DNA of 64,000 bases, taken from NCBI RefSeq assembly GCF_041296385.1, contig NW_027184061.1:186001-250000 (forward strand). The letters run 5' to 3'. Position 1 is the stretch's first letter. Every line of letters starts with the position of its first letter. The position numbers and the translations under genes were made by a program. The notes under the pieces were generated by a model. That model ran no database searches. It saw nothing but the letters and a program-made list of their open reading frames with translations, and was not told the DNA's origin. This DNA comes from Aphelocoma coerulescens. Its lineage: Eukaryota; Chordata; Aves; Passeriformes; Corvidae. Shown piece by piece: positions 28,276 to 41,640 of the stretch.

Positions 28276-31075
28276 AAAATACATATCCACACATCCTCTA
28301 AAATCCCATCCCTCCCATTCGTTGTTCAATAAAATGCATGTCCAATAAAATCCGTTTGTTGCCCTCATATGGTCTCACTTGCACCTTCCCTGGGGCACAG
28401 GTGTCTCTCCCTCTTGGCATCCTAACCCATGGGCAGGGTCCCTTCCAGCCACAAGCATGCCGGGATTCTGTCAGGGACTCCCTTCCCTTCTTCCCTCTGC
28501 TTCCAGCTGGAGAATGTGCAGCAAAGCAGCCTTTGCTGTCTACTCTGGGAGCCCTCCCAGCTACTGGACCTTGTCCCCTGGCCCTGCACAGCTCCCTTGG
28601 GAGGCACGGCAGGACCAGCAGCCTGGGAGCCTCGGGAATGCCCCTCTGGGATCCATGGCACACACTGCAATGGGCTGGAATTCCAGTTCCCAGCGAGGAA
28701 AAGATGTTCCTGCCCTTGAAGGCAAAGCTCTGAAGGGGCTGAAACCCAAATGGAGCAAGATCTTACAGTGACATTTCACTGCCAGCCTCCACAACTTCAT
28801 CCAGGGCTGCTTTAGCCCCTGGATTGGGGAAAAAAAAACATCAGGGGAGGGTCTATGGCTGGGAGCTGCCCTGGGCAAAGGGAAACACTGGGAGGGAAAA
28901 AGAGCAGGCAAAGGAAGGCAGGAGAGAAAGGAGGAGCCGGCAAAGAGCATCACTCCGTATCTCTGAGGGAAGGGGAAGCCTTTTGTTGTATGGAAACCAA
29001 CAAAAACTCGGAGTATCTCTGCCAGGCCACTGAAGGCCTCTCCTGCCCCACTCTCCCCAAGCAAAGTGCCCCTCCTTGCCCATCCTCGCAGCACTGTCCT
29101 CATGCCCTTCTGCTCGTTGTGGATGGTGGGGCAGAGGGTTTGTTCCAGGGCATCCTGCAAGCACCAGGCAGGACAGTTCCACCAGGATGGGAACCCAGCT
29201 CAGGGCTGAGGGACTCAGAAAATCTAAACACCAACACAACACCAACAGGGCACATTTGTCATTTTTGCTACAAAAGGCAGCACTGAAAATGATGGGTAAT
29301 GAGAGCCTCCTAATCACCCCAATCCCTTCTCCATTTTAAACTTTCTCTGAAATAACCAGAACAGCTCTTCAAATTCCTTCATCTTTGTCAGTCCCAGATC
29401 TTTTGAGAGCAGACTGGGGAAGAGAGCACAACATCAGCATGTTGGTAATCAGACATGGCTTGTTGTCCATTTCTCCTTACTCAATTACAGCGGTAGATAT
29501 TTGGAATAACCAGCTGTCCTGAGGAATTTTTCCTGCAGCAAGTTATTTTCCTATCATGTCCATCTGTAATTTTATTACTTTATTACTTATTAAATGACTT
29601 ACTACTTATTAAAGCACCAATATAAATACAGTACAGCAACTTGCAATTACTCCCCCTTATATTTATAAACCTCAAAGTCTTCCAGGTCTTAACAACAGGA
29701 AAAACCCTGTGTCACCCTTTTGCAGACGAACATATTTAGGGTTTGGACACATCCTTGGCAGGACTAAGTAGGAAAACAGCTGAAGCTCCAGCAGATCCTT
29801 AAAAAACTTTTGCCTGCTGGGTATCGGGAATAAAACTGTGTTATTTCAGTGTCTTGATTTTTTATGAATCTAGTTATTATCTATTAATTACTTTTCTCTT
29901 TTTGACTTTTCAAAAGCTGATGTTGCACAAAAAAGTGAGCTCTGGAGACCTGAAGCAAGCTGGGCACTTAGGGCTGAACTGCTGCATCTGCTTCACAGAG
30001 AATTTTTATTTGACCCCAGGAATGCTGGTTGCTCAGTCAGACTAAACAGCTTTGATTCATTTCAGCGTGTGAGGATTGGGGTGTGCAGCTCCAGGCCAGG
30101 CTGGCAGGGTTGAACAGGAATTCCCAAACAGCCTTGGAGTCCTGGCCCCCTCAGCATTCCCTGCTCCACCCGGCCCCAGCCTGCCGGGAATCAGGCTCAG
30201 CAGCAAAAGCACAAATTCTGAATATCTCAGGAGTGCTGTACAAGACACAATGATCACAGGCTGCGATCCCAAAGCCCCATCTCAGGTTCTCATCTGGGCT
30301 AAATGCTGTATTTTGGGTTAGGAACAGGCTGCCTGACCCGGCCCCAGCTCTCTTTGATAGTTATCAGCACCCGGCTGCTCTCGGGCTCCGCGGGAGCGCA
30401 GAGCCGCAGATAAACCCTGCACCGAGCTGTTCGCCCAGAGACAAAACTTATTTTCTTCTGCACACCGAAGTTCCTTTCATGCCACCTGGCTTAGATGAGC
30501 TGCTCAGGTTTGGCCTGCTTGGATTTGAAAAGCTGCTCCCCCAAGATGAAGGGACAAGGCCAGGAACAGTTAATAACTTTCTTCACTGGAAACACTGTTG
30601 AATCATTCCTTTCCCTCCCCACAGACTGCATAAAGCCTCCTCAGTGTTTGAGTCTAACCAACCTTTCAACTGGAAATAGCAGCCCTCGGTGGGATTTTCC
30701 TGTCCTGGCACCAGTTTCTCTCACAAGTGTCCACTTGGCTTCTAGCCAGAGGTAAAAACGGCATTTCTTAAAGCCAAATTTTGACATAGGGGAAGATCTG
30801 GGTGGAAAACTCAAAACAACCAAAATTAGTGTAGGCTTATACCTACAGAGGAGACCAGGGCCATCTCTTTTCCCTAATTCACATTATTTCCTATCCTGCC
30901 TTTAACACTCATTCTCTGTACCACAAGAACTGTTCTCTGTTGGCTTTTATAGCTGCAACTGTTCTGGCTGTCTTTGCAGCTCTCCAAAGCCTTCAGTCTC
31001 AGACAGGACACCTGATTTCTGAAATTCCACCCCTGGACTCATACACACTCCTGCCCCAGCACCCCAGCCCTTCTC
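28276..31075. other. Spacer without recognised gene
   Basis: Moderately AT-rich sequence. Short open frames occur at 28,338-28,771 and 28,824-29,317, without domains. The block 29,340-30,050 is AT-rich. Nothing can be assigned. Confidence 0.5.
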
Positions 31076-31310
31076 CACAGAGCTGCTTCCCACGGGTCGC
31101 CCCAGCCTGTGCTGCTGCCTGGGGTTGTTCCTCCCCAGGTGCAGGATGTGCCTTTGCCTCTGTGGGATTTCCAAAGGTTCCTCTCTGCCCATCTCTCCCA
31201 CCTGTCCAGGTCCCTCTGAAGCTGCACAGCCCTCAGGGGATCAGCCACTCCTCCAAACGTTTTATCACCAGCGAACTCCCTGAGGAGGCATCAACCCCAC
31301 GGGCTCTGCC
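31076..31310 (-). mobile_element. CR1 LINE fragment
   Basis: GCCTGGGGTTGTTCCTCCCC, GAGGTTCC-like and CACCTGTCCAGGTCCCTCTG occur in the order expected for antisense CR1. Confidence 0.8.
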
Positions 31311-33660
31311 TGTCCTGCTCCAGCTCCCTGCTCCCACCTCCCATCACCTCTCCCGTGTTTATCACCATTCCAGTTGCTCTGTCTTTTCTTATGGAGCAAG
31401 AAAATAAGAAAAAATCCAGGTGGATTAACACCAAATTATGCTGGCATTTTACAGAGAGCATGAAAGACAACGACACAGACAATTTTCTAAAGCAAAAGCA
31501 CTGCTGCAGTCACAACAACACCTATCAAGGAAAAATCTGTTCCCTACAGTAAGGAATCAATTTTAATACAAAGTCCCATCAGCTCAAGGTGGTACCAATT
31601 AATCAAAACAATTCACTTGCAGATTCTTTACAGTCACTGTTTTATAAAGGGTAATTCTTTTCTTACTTGCTATTCCAGTGTTGGCACAAAGGAGGTTTAA
31701 GCTGACTTTCATCCAATCTTAAAAAACAAATCATAGCTGTAGTTTAAAATAGTTGGGATTGTTTATTCCTCTTGGTTCTAGGTGCCAATTCAAATACTGA
31801 AAAAATGATCAAAAACCAGCACTACTGCCAAAATGAACAGCTCAGAAATGCCAAAGTCACGATGCACAGTACAGAGCAATACTAAAATCTCTGGGGTTTA
31901 ACACAGTATGAGGAGCACACAATTAGCAAAGTCCAAGTAAGTCCTGGATTCACATGCCCACACACACCCCAGGTGTGCACCTTCATAAAATTAAATACTC
32001 ACTCACTGTGAACAGTCCTGGGTGTTCTTACGAAGATGGTGAGTTGCTGATTGAATTTGAAGCACAACAGATGCTTAGTGCTCCAACCAAATGCTGCTTT
32101 TCCTATATCTATTAAGTGTATGTATTTGTGTGGATATGTACACACACTCTTCAGCTACCAAAGTAACTAAAAAATATCAGCCAAAGGCTTTCTGCTTCCC
32201 CAAACTGAAGAACTCAAGCCATGAGCTAAAAACCTCAGCAGTTCCAGAGAGGAAACACTGCAGTGATGCCACAGTAAACACCAGTTCTGATTAAAACACC
32301 TGAATTTATAATGAATGCTTTTTTAAAAGTTGAAAAATATTTTTGGGCATGGCTTCTGCACAAAAATCCTCTTCCACAAGAATCTGCCAACTACTACAGA
32401 GCTCCTCAGGGTTTAAAGTGTTACTCCAGGTTGTGCCTGGGCCAGCAGGGCAGGGCTCGGAGCTCTGCAGTAAATTCCTGCCATCAGGCAGCCGGGAGAT
32501 AAGGGCTGGGAAAAGAAAAAAGAACACAAACACAACAAACCCCAGAGCCCCACTGGCCACATCTCCTGAGAGTCAGAGACCTTGTAAAATGTCACCTTTG
32601 TCTTCCCTGATGCCAAACTCCTGACAGGAGGTTCAGAACAAGGCACAGGGGTGTGGAAAGAAGAATTTAACAAACCTCAACCACTAAACTTGTCTCGCAC
32701 TTTGTTTTTCAAGCATTTTGCAGTTCTGCTCTCAGAAAGCCATGAAAGTTTCATGAAACTTCCATGGAGTTTAAATCAAAGATTTAAGCTGTAATTTTTA
32801 GCCCTCTCCCTGAACACTGACTGGTACCTGCACTTATGTGCACACACTAAAATAGATCATTTCTGTCAAACTCTGCTCCACAACACCAGGAACGGGAACA
32901 AAGCACGTCCACGTGCATTTGGCAATGACAGAATGCACAGACCCGCCTGGGGATTCCACTGGCAGCCCTTACGCTCTGCAAAAACCCTTCTGCCCTTTTC
33001 AGGCTTCAGTATTAAACACTGAGCAAAAGAAACTGTTGCAGATACTGCAAAGGCCATCTCCTGCAATTTCTGTTTGGCAGAAGTTTGTGCAGGTCCTTCA
33101 TCCTGGTGCAGGGGAGGCTGCTGCTGAGTAATCTTCCTCCTGAAGCCCTTGAGTGACAGGAATTCCATTTCGGATCACAGCTATTCACAGCCACCAAATC
33201 AGCTGCCACAGACCTGGCAAGGTATTAGGGCAGGACACAGCAAGTTTTACACAAAAGGCATTAAAATCTCACAACAGAAGAAGCCCCAGATGGACAAGGA
33301 GACAGGTTTGCTTTATGGCATTTGCAAAGAAAATCCAGATTTAAGCACTGTAAAGTCAGCTTTAAAATCACAAGGCTGCAACAGATGCTCATTTAATGAA
33401 ATAACAGCAAACTGAACCCCTTTCGCATCTTCAAGTGTCTGTTTGATCATAACACAGGTTCATCCTCACCATCATCCCCCCACATGACCACAGACATACT
33501 GCAGCTCCCTGGAAATGGCATTGAATCACTTCCTCTGCAATTCCCGTTAATTTCCCGCAGCACAGCCCCGGCTGGGCACGAGGAAGCTGTGGCTGCTGCT
33601 TTGTTTCCTGAACTTCAAGTGAACCCAGCTCTGCCCACAGCTACAGGTGCTGTTGATCAC
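31311..33660. other. Spacer without recognised gene
   Basis: AT-rich sequence with only short open frames. No RNA gene, exon or repeat was recognised. Confidence 0.5.
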
Positions 33661-33835
33661 TCAATTACAGAATCATGCACTGGGCTGGGGGGACCTTAAA
33701 GCCCATCCAGTGCCACCCCTGCCCTGGGCAGGGACACCTCCCACTACCCCAGGCTGCTCCCAGCCCCACCCAGCCTGGCCATGGACACTGCCAGGGATCC
33801 GGGGGCAGCCCCAGCTTCTCTGGACAAAGCATAAG
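33661..33835 (-). mobile_element. CR1 LINE 3'-end fragment
   Basis: AGAATCATGC, GACCTTAAAGCCCATCCAG, GGGCAGGGACACCTCCCACT and CAGCTTCTCTGGAC are the antisense 3' end of CR1. Confidence 0.85.
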
Positions 33836-35113
33836 GAAAGTGCTTGTGCTCCTCCACAGACCTGAGTCAGCCACAGTGGCAATAAAACCCTGGGCTTAAG
33901 GATGTACTTAAAAACATCAGAGACAGTCCCTGTGCTTTTATAGGTAAAAGAGATCAAATGTTACATGGAAACAGTCAGGACTTCAGTGCGCTCAGAAAGG
34001 CCCTTCATGAATATCAGGCAAGAGGACAGAAATTAGAAAACACCTTCAGCCAAGTAAAACTGGCTTCATTTACTGAAACTACAGTAACCACCTGCTTTTG
34101 TTGCCTCTGTGCTCTTACAATACTGTCCAGAATTACCATGTTCAGAGAAAGTGACCACAGAGGGGGGGAAAGGATTATTTACATCAGCTCTACAGCCCTC
34201 CTTTTACTTCGATGCTCTATTTAAATATTCTGGCTGTTTCAAGGGCTGGGTAAAACTGGCTTTTGTAGACTGAACACAGAAAACAAACAGCAGAAAAATG
34301 CAGCATTTCCCCCCTCAGCCAGAACACAGCGAGAGCGCAGTGGTTAAGCAAAGGCAGAGTAAGCTGATTACCAAGTACACAGCTGCTCCTACCTGGCAGA
34401 AAGCAAAGGGAAAAAAAAACCTATGAGTCATCAAATGTATGGGAACCTAGAATGCAGAGAATATTTCTCTGCCTGTTTTGAAAGGTTTTGCCCCCCTGGA
34501 CAGTACTGGCTTTGACCTTTGTCCATGGGAAAATTTGCCTAGCCTCTGGGAAGAATTTGAATCTGCTATGGTGTGAATTAGGTGACAGAATACTGCGTGA
34601 TATTAGCACAGGGTGAAAAATTTAGTTTTTAGGTCTATTTGCATAGTAAAGAGATAGAAGTAGAAAACCTCAAAATGCAGAATAAGTTGTAGTTAAAAGC
34701 TTCTTTCTCCTTCTTCACTAACTCCATATTTTGCAGCAATAGTGGTTTGGGATGATTGGATACAGAATTCCACAGTTCCTGTCTACGTGACTTAGGAACT
34801 TAGAAACTTAGGACATGGGTAAAAAAGTGAAAATATCTTGTGTTTTAAGCTTTCATGGGGTAATTTACCTGTAAAAAGGCTGTGAAATCTTGATAAGTTG
34901 TTTTCTTGCTGCATTGTCTGCTCTGTGCTATGTCTAAGCCATGCCAGGAGCTTGTACTCCTTAGATAACAATTAATAAACACCTACCAGGAGGCTGAGAA
35001 GCATGAAGTCACATTCGCCTTGTTTTTTCTCCTAGAAAAAATCTGAACGTCTCCCTCATCAGGGAAGAACACAATTAATGATGAGGACAGTGTTAGAGCA
35101 CCACCAGGGGCAC
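33836..35113. other. Spacer end, no gene recognised
   Basis: AT-rich sequence running up to the inner edge of the right arm. No feature recognised. Confidence 0.5.
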
Positions 35114-35143
35114 AACAGAGCCAGCCTGGGCACAGGGAGGGAA

Positions 35144-35149
35144 TTTATT
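35144..35149 (-). terminator. Polyadenylation signal of right zinc-finger gene
   Basis: TTTATT on the plus strand, equivalent to AATAAA at 21,727-21,732 in the left arm. Confidence 0.75.
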
Positions 35150-35360
35150 ACCAACCAAATCCCAGCACCACAAGGAGAAGGCAAAGAAATCTCTCCAACA
35201 CCTTCCCCCCACCCAGCGAGGATCACCCGGAACGGGGGTCACCAGGGCTCTGCCCCACGGGGGTCACTGGGGATCATCCAACGCCGATCCTCCCACGGGG
35301 GATGGAGCTGGAGCAGCGCACGAAGCTCTTCCTGCACTCGGGGCACTCGCAGGGCTTCCC

Positions 35361-36437
35361 TTAGCGGTGCCTCCGTTGGTGTTGGGTCAAGTTTGAGCTG
35401 CTGGAGAAGCTCTTCCCACACTGGGGACACTCGTAGGGCCTCTCCCTGGTGTGGATGCACCGGTGGAGGGTGAGGGTGTAGTTGCGTTTGAAGCCCTTCC
35501 CGCAGTCGGGGCAGCGGAAGGGCCTCTCATCCGTGTGAATGTGCTGATGTTCGAGGAGACTGGAGCTGGTCTGAAACCTCTTTCCACACTCGGAACACTC
35601 ATACGGCCTCTCCCCGGTGTGGGTGCGCTGGTGGATGATGAGGTGGGAGTTTTGATTGAAGCCCTTCCTGCAGTCGGGGCAGCGGAAGGGCCTCTCATGC
35701 ATGTGAATGGGCTCATGTCTGAGGAGATCGGAGCTCCTCCGAAACCTCTTCCCACACTCAGAACACTCGTAGGGCCTCTCCCCGGTGTGGATGCGCTGGT
35801 GTGCCCTCAGGGTGGAGCTCCACCCGAAGCTCTCCCCACACTGGGGACACTCGTAGGGCCTCTCCCCAGTGTGGATGTGCTGGTGCCTGATGAGGGTGAA
35901 GTTGTGTTTGAAGCCCTTCCCGCAGTCAGGGCACCGGAAGGGCCTCTCATCTGTGTGAACGCGCTGATGTTTGAGGAGATCGGAGCTGGTCTGAAACCTC
36001 TTCCCACACTCAGAACACTCGTAGGGCCTCTCCCCGGTGTGGATGCGCCGGTGGGTGACGAGGGCGGAGTTTTGCTTGAAGCCCTTCCCGCAGTCGGGGC
36101 AGCGGAAGGGCCTCTCATCCGTGTGAATGCGCTGATGTCTGAGGAGATCGGAGCTGGTCTGAAACCTCTTCCCACACTCCCCACACTCATAGGGCCGTTC
36201 CCCAGAGTGGATCATCTGGTGTACCCTCAGATGGGAGTTGTAGCTGAAGCCCTTCCCACATTCCAAGCAGTTCTGGGGCTTCTCCCCGCCCTGAGGCTTC
36301 TCCCCCACCTCCAAGCTACCCCGCGATCTCAGGCTACCTTCCCGGCACAGGGGGGCTCTTTCCTCCTTGGATCTCTCTGGGCTGCGTTTGCAGCCCCTCC
36401 TCGTGCGGCATCTCCGGGGCTTTTCCTCCTCCTCCAT
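35361..36437 (-). CDS. C2H2 zinc-finger protein, 11 fingers (right copy)
   Basis: From ATG 36,437-36,435 (MEEEEKPRR) the frame runs 358 residues. The frame stays open further upstream, but the left-copy match and acceptor support this start. After the acidic/basic N-terminus come 11 complete Krueppel-type fingers; linkers are TGERPY or TDERPF with variants (MHERPF, RERPY). It ends QRRHR and stop like the left copy, with the same decayed extra finger beyond the stop. Finger-tip residues differ from the left copy in most fingers (for example [18 protein letters not shown] here; [18 protein letters not shown] left), so DNA targets probably differ. Nuclear regulator by family; no KRAB domain. Only the [11 protein letters not shown] finger is identical in the two copies. 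Confidence 0.9.
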   Translation of the reverse strand: MEEEEKPRRCRTRRGCKRSPERSKEERAPLCREGSLRSRGSLEVGEKPQGGEKPQNCLECGKGFSYNSHLRVHQMIHSGERPYECGECGKRFQTSSDLLRHQRIHTDERPFRCPDCGKGFKQNSALVTHRRIHTGERPYECSECGKRFQTSSDLLKHQRVHTDERPFRCPDCGKGFKHNFTLIRHQHIHTGERPYECPQCGESFGWSSTLRAHQRIHTGERPYECSECGKRFRRSSDLLRHEPIHMHERPFRCPDCRKGFNQNSHLIIHQRTHTGERPYECSECGKRFQTSSSLLEHQHIHTDERPFRCPDCGKGFKRNYTLTLHRCIHTRERPYECPQCGKSFSSSSNLTQHQRRHR

Positions 36438-36775
36438 CCGGCCACACCTTGGGAATGACAAATCCTGGTTTGGGGGGAAAAAACAAGGGGTGAGCGCCAT
36501 GGGCTGGGGGCTCCTCCTGCCCTGGTCCATCGCCGGGCATCTTGTGTCTGTAAAAACCGCCAAAACACCAAGATTCAGACCAAAAGTCCCACAAACATCA
36601 AGACATAGACACAAAACACCCAAAACATCAAGATTCAGACAAAACCTCCTCAAAAATATAAACACATTCAGCCCCCACAAAAAAACCAAAGCACCAACAT
36701 GGAAACCAAGAAACCTCAGAAACACCAAGATTCACCCCCCGGAACATCGTGGATCCCCCTCCCTGCTCACCTGCT

Positions 36776-37290
36776 GGATGGGGGGGGACAACGCTCCTGG
36801 GGCTGGGGGGAGGCTGCAGATACAGCGAGTGCTGGAACCTTGCGATGCCTCCTCTTCCTGATCCTCCTCCTCCTGTGTCCCTACTCTTCCTCACACTCCT
36901 CTTCCTCCCACTACTCCTTCTCCTGCAGAATCCCACCTGCTGCTCCCACGGGCATCGTTTCACCATTCTGGTCTCCAGCCCTGCTCCTCCAGCCTTTCTC
37001 CTGCTCCCCCCAGGCCCAGCACCCAGCCCTGGCTCGCTCTGCCCCCCAGAGCTCTCGGATCGCACAGCACGAGCAGCGATGCAGCTGCGGCAGCTCGGGC
37101 TGGGGCAGCGCTGGGCTCTCGGCCGCTCCTGCCCGCACTCGGCCCCCGCCGCAGCCACTTCTGCCAGCACAGCACGGCCCGGCCCGGCCTTGGCGCTCCC
37201 CCCCTCCCACCTCCCCAAATTCCCCTGGCGGGGGGCGCCAAGGCCGGGCCACACGTGGGCTCCAGCTGGGGAGCGCCGGGCGCTGCGGCT
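36776..37290 (-). promoter_or_regulatory. CpG island and probable 5' exons of right zinc-finger gene
   Basis: Mirror of 20,003-20,527. The donor reads CAG/GTGAGC (plus-strand GCTCACCTG near 36,770), a better match than the left copy. Confidence 0.55.
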
Positions 37291-37335
37291 CTGCCTGGCA
37301 ACTGCTGACTCACCAGCGCCGCGCCTTCTGATTGG
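37291..37335 (+). promoter_or_regulatory. MHC class II-like X1-X2-Y module (right arm)
   Basis: In plus orientation: CTGCCTGGCAAC (37,291-37,302), TGACTCA (37,306-37,312), 15 bases, CTGATTGG (37,328-37,335). It is the mirror of the 19,958 module and points away from the right zinc-finger gene. Confidence 0.65.
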
Positions 37336-38745
37336 CTGAGCGCTGCCTGAGGGCCGCGCCTGCACCAAGGGGGGACACCCTGCTCCAGGGGGGATGTCCC
37401 GAAAACCGGGCACCCCCAGCGAACCAACAACACCAACGCCTCCTTACAAACACATGCTCTGAATCTGCTCGGACACAGCCACACGCACTTGCACACAAGC
37501 AAGTGACAGCACAAACCAGCAGCTCCCCAAAATGGCACTGACTGACACACACTGCTGCTCAGCCAAGCTCCTGCTCAATTCCTCAACTTCCAGAACAACA
37601 ACAAAGCCGGAACAGAACCATGGACATCGTTTCCTAATCAAAAGGGGACAATGCTGAGGTAGTTTGCACATTCTCCCAGAGCTAATTAAGGACATGGACA
37701 CCCAGCAGGGGGAAAAAGGGAAGTCGAGAAGGGGTCTCAGCAACAGGGGACGGATGGTGTTGGTGTGCTGGGAAGGGATTGGTTGAAGGGAGTGTGCAGG
37801 AATATGGTTAAGGCAAACAGCAGCAGAGGAATCTATGTGATAAGAAAGGAAAAGGAAGATGAAAAAGAGGAAGAGAAAAAAGTGAGGACTGGGATGCTCT
37901 TCAGCACCATCTTATCCTCAACATTTGCCAGCTGATCCAGATCTTCCGTATCCCTGGTTTCCAGAACTGGGAAACAAAGAAGCTCAGGATAAGGGTGTTT
38001 CTCTGTGGTGGGGAGCAGCAGGACAGGGCTGGCCCGGGGCTGTGGGGCAGCCGGGGCTCAGCGTCGGGCACTGCCCGACCCCAACACCCCCCGGGCAGGG
38101 CCGGCAGTGGCCCCCGGCCCCCAGGAGGCTGCGGGATGTGGAAGGATCAGGATTTTCTTTTATCGATCTTGTTTGGGTCACTGGAGAAACGAATGATTTT
38201 GCAGAAAGCTCAGCAGCTGTCAGAGGATGAGCACCCACAGGCACCGAGGGGGCTGCAGGAGAGGCACAAGAAGCCCCTGCAGCACTTGGCCAGAAAGGCT
38301 CAGCAGGGCAATGCAAGAAGGGATGAGCAAAAGGCCAAGGTGAAGGCAAAGGCCATGGCAGAGTTTCTACAGCCCCCCAGGGATGAACCGCAGGGCCCAA
38401 GGGGGCCCCAGCACCCAGGGGACGGCGGCGGCCACAAGCACCTGGCACAGGCATTGCCCTCCTCGGCACGGCAGAGCCCACCCAAACAGCCCCTGGCAAG
38501 GAATCAGGGGTCCATCTGCAGGCCAGAAGGACACTGCAAGCACAGACAGCAGCACCCTCAGCACCAGCAAGTCCACCCCACATGGACATGGATTGTCAGG
38601 GCTGGCAGAGCTCCCAGCAGACCAGGGACCCACCGCACCAGAGCCCTTGAGAACATTCAGGGCGCGTCTGGATCGAGACGAGGCCGCTCCTGATGGACAC
38701 AGGGGCCTCTCGATCCACTCCGAATCTGACACCTAAGGGGGGAAA

Positions 38746-39036
38746 TTGTCAAGAAGTTCCTTGATTATTCAGGGAATAAGTGGGAAAGATTGGCAGGTGT
38801 GTTTTATTCAACAACTATCAGTAGATGTGGGGGATGGGTTTGAAACGCATCAATTTCTGTTTGTTCCTAATTGTGATTATAATTTACTGGGAAGGCATTT
38901 GGTGGCTGAAGTGGGAATGCAAATTCATATTGTAAAAGGAGATACAGAGGCTAATGCTGCTGGACCTTTGTGTCAGATGTCTGTGAAGGCCTCTGCTGAA
39001 GGGAACCCAGAAGTGTGGGCAGCCCCAGGGAAATAG
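38746..39036 (+). pseudogene. ERV1 protease C-terminal fragment
   Basis: A 96-codon open frame holds the C-terminal half of a retroviral protease (FLFVPNCDYNLLGRHLVAEVG) and a short tail. The catalytic DTG part is not seen, so it cannot be active. Confidence 0.65.
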
Positions 39037-39948
39037 GGAAAATCAGATATGGAGCCTCTCCAAATTCCTCTGAAGCATCCAGGACAAGTGGTATCTAAAA
39101 CCAATACCCTCTTCCAAGGGAGGCAAGGAAGGGGTTACAGCCTCTTACTGAGTCCCTGCTAAAGGCAGCGCTTCTGGAGCCAGGCATCTCTGCCTACAAC
39201 TCTCCTCTCCTGCCAGGCAAGAAACCCCATCATGGACACCAGAAGGAAAGCACAATTTTCAAGGCTTCAAAAGCAGATTAACTGAGCCTCCTGCCCTGGC
39301 CCTCCCACACAGGGAAAAACCATTTGAATTGCATGTGGACGTTAATCAGGGCCATGCCAAAGGAACTCCTGGGCTCAAATGTTTCACCCAGTGGCCAGAG
39401 AGTGGCCTCATTGTCTGCAGAATTGTGCAGCCCCGGCTTTAATGGGAACTGAGGCCTGAAAACTGACAGCAGCAGAATCTCTCATTGTTCCAGCCTGGCA
39501 TCAAGGTAAAGCTTTGTTAACCAAAGGAGCCTCTAAATGGATGAGCAGCGCTGGGTTCTTACAGAATGAAACTTGTTGGATGGAACAGGAGGATTCAGAG
39601 TTGAGGACAGGGCAAGGGTTGAACCCAGCCTCCTGTTTGAACGGCCCTGGACACGGGGCTGGCAAGAAACCCATGGCTGCAGTCAAGTGACAGAGCTCCA
39701 GAGCCGGCCTAGCAGAGATTGACCAGACATTCCCTGGCCTGAGGGAGAAAAGGTGTTTAGGGATGGGGCTTCAAGGGCAGCAGAAGGGAAAAGAGTGACA
39801 AGACACGCTGCTCTTAAGGAAAGGGAAGGAGACAAAGCGCAGCTCAGCGCCCGCATGCTCAGCTCAAAGGGCCGAGCTGGGGGTGCCTGGAAGAGCCTGG
39901 CACTGAAATGCCCTGAGCAGGAAGGCTTCAATATCTTCTGCTAACAGC

Positions 39949-40989
39949 ATGGCAGCTCACAGCGGGGCAGAAGCATTTCCGACTGCTTCAGCAATCCCTG
40001 CATCAGTTCTTAAGGCATGTTTGGAACAAACAATTCCAAGATACGGGATTGTGGAAGCAATAGACTCAGACAGGGGAACTCATTTTACAGGAAAGATCCT
40101 TCAGGCCGTTCTGGCTGCTTTAGGAACACAGTGGGACCTCCAAACGCCCTGGCACCCCCAGAGTTCGGGTCGGGTGGAAAGAATGAATGGGGAAATAAAG
40201 AAACACCTTCTGAAGCTGCTGAGAGAAACCAAGATGCCACGGGTACGGCTGCTGCCATTGGCTTTGGCAAGAAGAAGAGCCAGACCCAGGCCAGATATTC
40301 AATTATCTCCCCTGGAACTGATGTTTCAATTCCTCACCCTGGGGATTCTCGACTTAGTGGGGGTGGAGATAAGGGATGTCTGTTTCAAGCAGTCTGTGGC
40401 CAGAATCCTGTCTCTTCTGAAAGCTCTTCCACAGGAAGCTCGGCTGGCACAGACCCTGCCTTGGGACTTTGCTGCCCACAGCATCCAACCAGGACATCGG
40501 GTCTTGCCTGAGGAGTGCAAAGAAGCACCACTGGTGGCCAAGGGCGTGGCCCATTCCAAGTGTCCCCGAGCACAGAAACAGCCGCCAGCACAGCTGAACA
40601 CGGGGGGACCCCTCAGCCTCGCCTCAAGCTCTCGGAAGCCCCGCGGATTTGCACTCCCCGGCTGCAGGAGGAGCAGGCCAGGCCGCCACTGCCCCTGCAC
40701 AGAAGGGGCCGCAGCAGCAGCCAGGGCTCCACAGCGGGGCAAGCCCCGGGGGCTGCCCACAGATCCTCTGCTGAAATTGTCTGGCTGGGCACCTCCTCTG
40801 GCATCTCCAGGCACTGGGGGCCAATCCTCGCTGGCACCGGGCGAGCTTCAGAGCTTTCTGTGCCTGCACTCGCCACAGCTGCTGCGGGAGACAGCGGGAG
40901 AATTCCACTCTGGCTCTCAGTTACACTCACACTCTGGGCTGGGCGGGATTCGATTGCTGGAAAATAGACCAAGTTCAGAATTGTTTTAA
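39949..40989 (+). pseudogene. ERV1 integrase fragment
   Basis: A 346-codon open frame. About the first 190 residues match a gammaretroviral integrase core: DRGTHFTGK contains the second catalytic Asp, and TPWHPQSSGRVERMNGEIK contains the Glu. The first catalytic Asp and the zinc domain are missing. After RVLPEECKEAPL the frame continues through Ala/Pro/Arg-rich sequence probably not part of the original protein. The part 40,240-40,460 is the only integrase piece kept in the left arm. Confidence 0.75.
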
Positions 40990-41040
40990 AAGTTTATTTC
41001 TCTACTCAGGCTTGGTTTGCCTCTGTCTTGGCGAAAGGAA

Positions 41041-41640
41041 TTTTAAAGTGTTTCTTAAGGGATGTTACACCACTCAACAGAGATGAGCTTAACATCTCAA
41101 CAGACTGGGAATAGCCCAAAAGATACCCAAAAGATAACGCCCATCAACAGAACATCAACGCCCATCAGCAAACATCAAGGAACAGCTACCCCAGACACTG
41201 CCCCCGGCACAGCTGGAGACCCCTGCTCTGGAAAAGGCTGAGAAGGAAATCAAGGAGTGTGGACCTAATGAACATCAGAGGCCAAGCAATCCGGGGCCAA
41301 CAGGAAACCAAATACTAAGAACTACCCAACTTGGAACCAATGAACATTAAACCTACGGATTTCGATGGCTTTAGACTGCATCAAGTTGAGGAAAAATTGA
41401 GTAAAACTCGTGTGCCATGGGATGATTTTCTCTGCATACCCGGGCTATGTGGGCATGAAATGATTTCTGTTGCACATCCTGGCCAGAATAAAGTAATGCC
41501 TTGATCCTCTAACACTAAAAAGGTAGCTGGAGAGTTTTTGGTCATCCTGCAGTTTCTGTGACAAGATTACACCATTAGAATGTTTTTTCTTAATAGTCCT
41601 ACTTTGATATTGTCAGTTGGGTTTGGGCTAAAGGTGTGAG
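41041..41640 (+). mobile_element. Probable 3' LTR/end of gamma-like element (right)
   Basis: Conserved with 18,240-18,770. It has repeated CATCAACGCCCATCA motifs (41,140-41,180) and AATAAA (about 41,487-41,492) followed by AT-rich sequence. LTR ends were not fixed. Confidence 0.4.

Larger units (their letters stand above)
37760..41040 (+). mobile_element. Gamma-like (ERV1) retroviral remnant, fuller copy
   Basis: In order: gag with a degraded nucleocapsid knuckle (RNQGSICRPEGHCKH, about 38,500-38,545; one zinc-binding Cys is replaced), protease end (YNLLGRHLVAEVG, about 38,878-38,915), RT N-terminal piece (about 39,050-39,290), RNase H start (FELHVDVNQGHAKG, about 39,325), then integrase. 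Most of RT is missing here as well. Stops and frameshifts are frequent. The left arm keeps only parts of gag and integrase, which shows the element was present before duplication and was trimmed on the left. Confidence 0.8.

Noticed and set aside
35451..36458. 335-codon frame on the plus strand opposite the zinc-finger gene
   Set aside because: Antisense shadow of the repeated finger codons (Leu/Pro/Glu-rich periodic sequence), also seen at 20,838-21,425.
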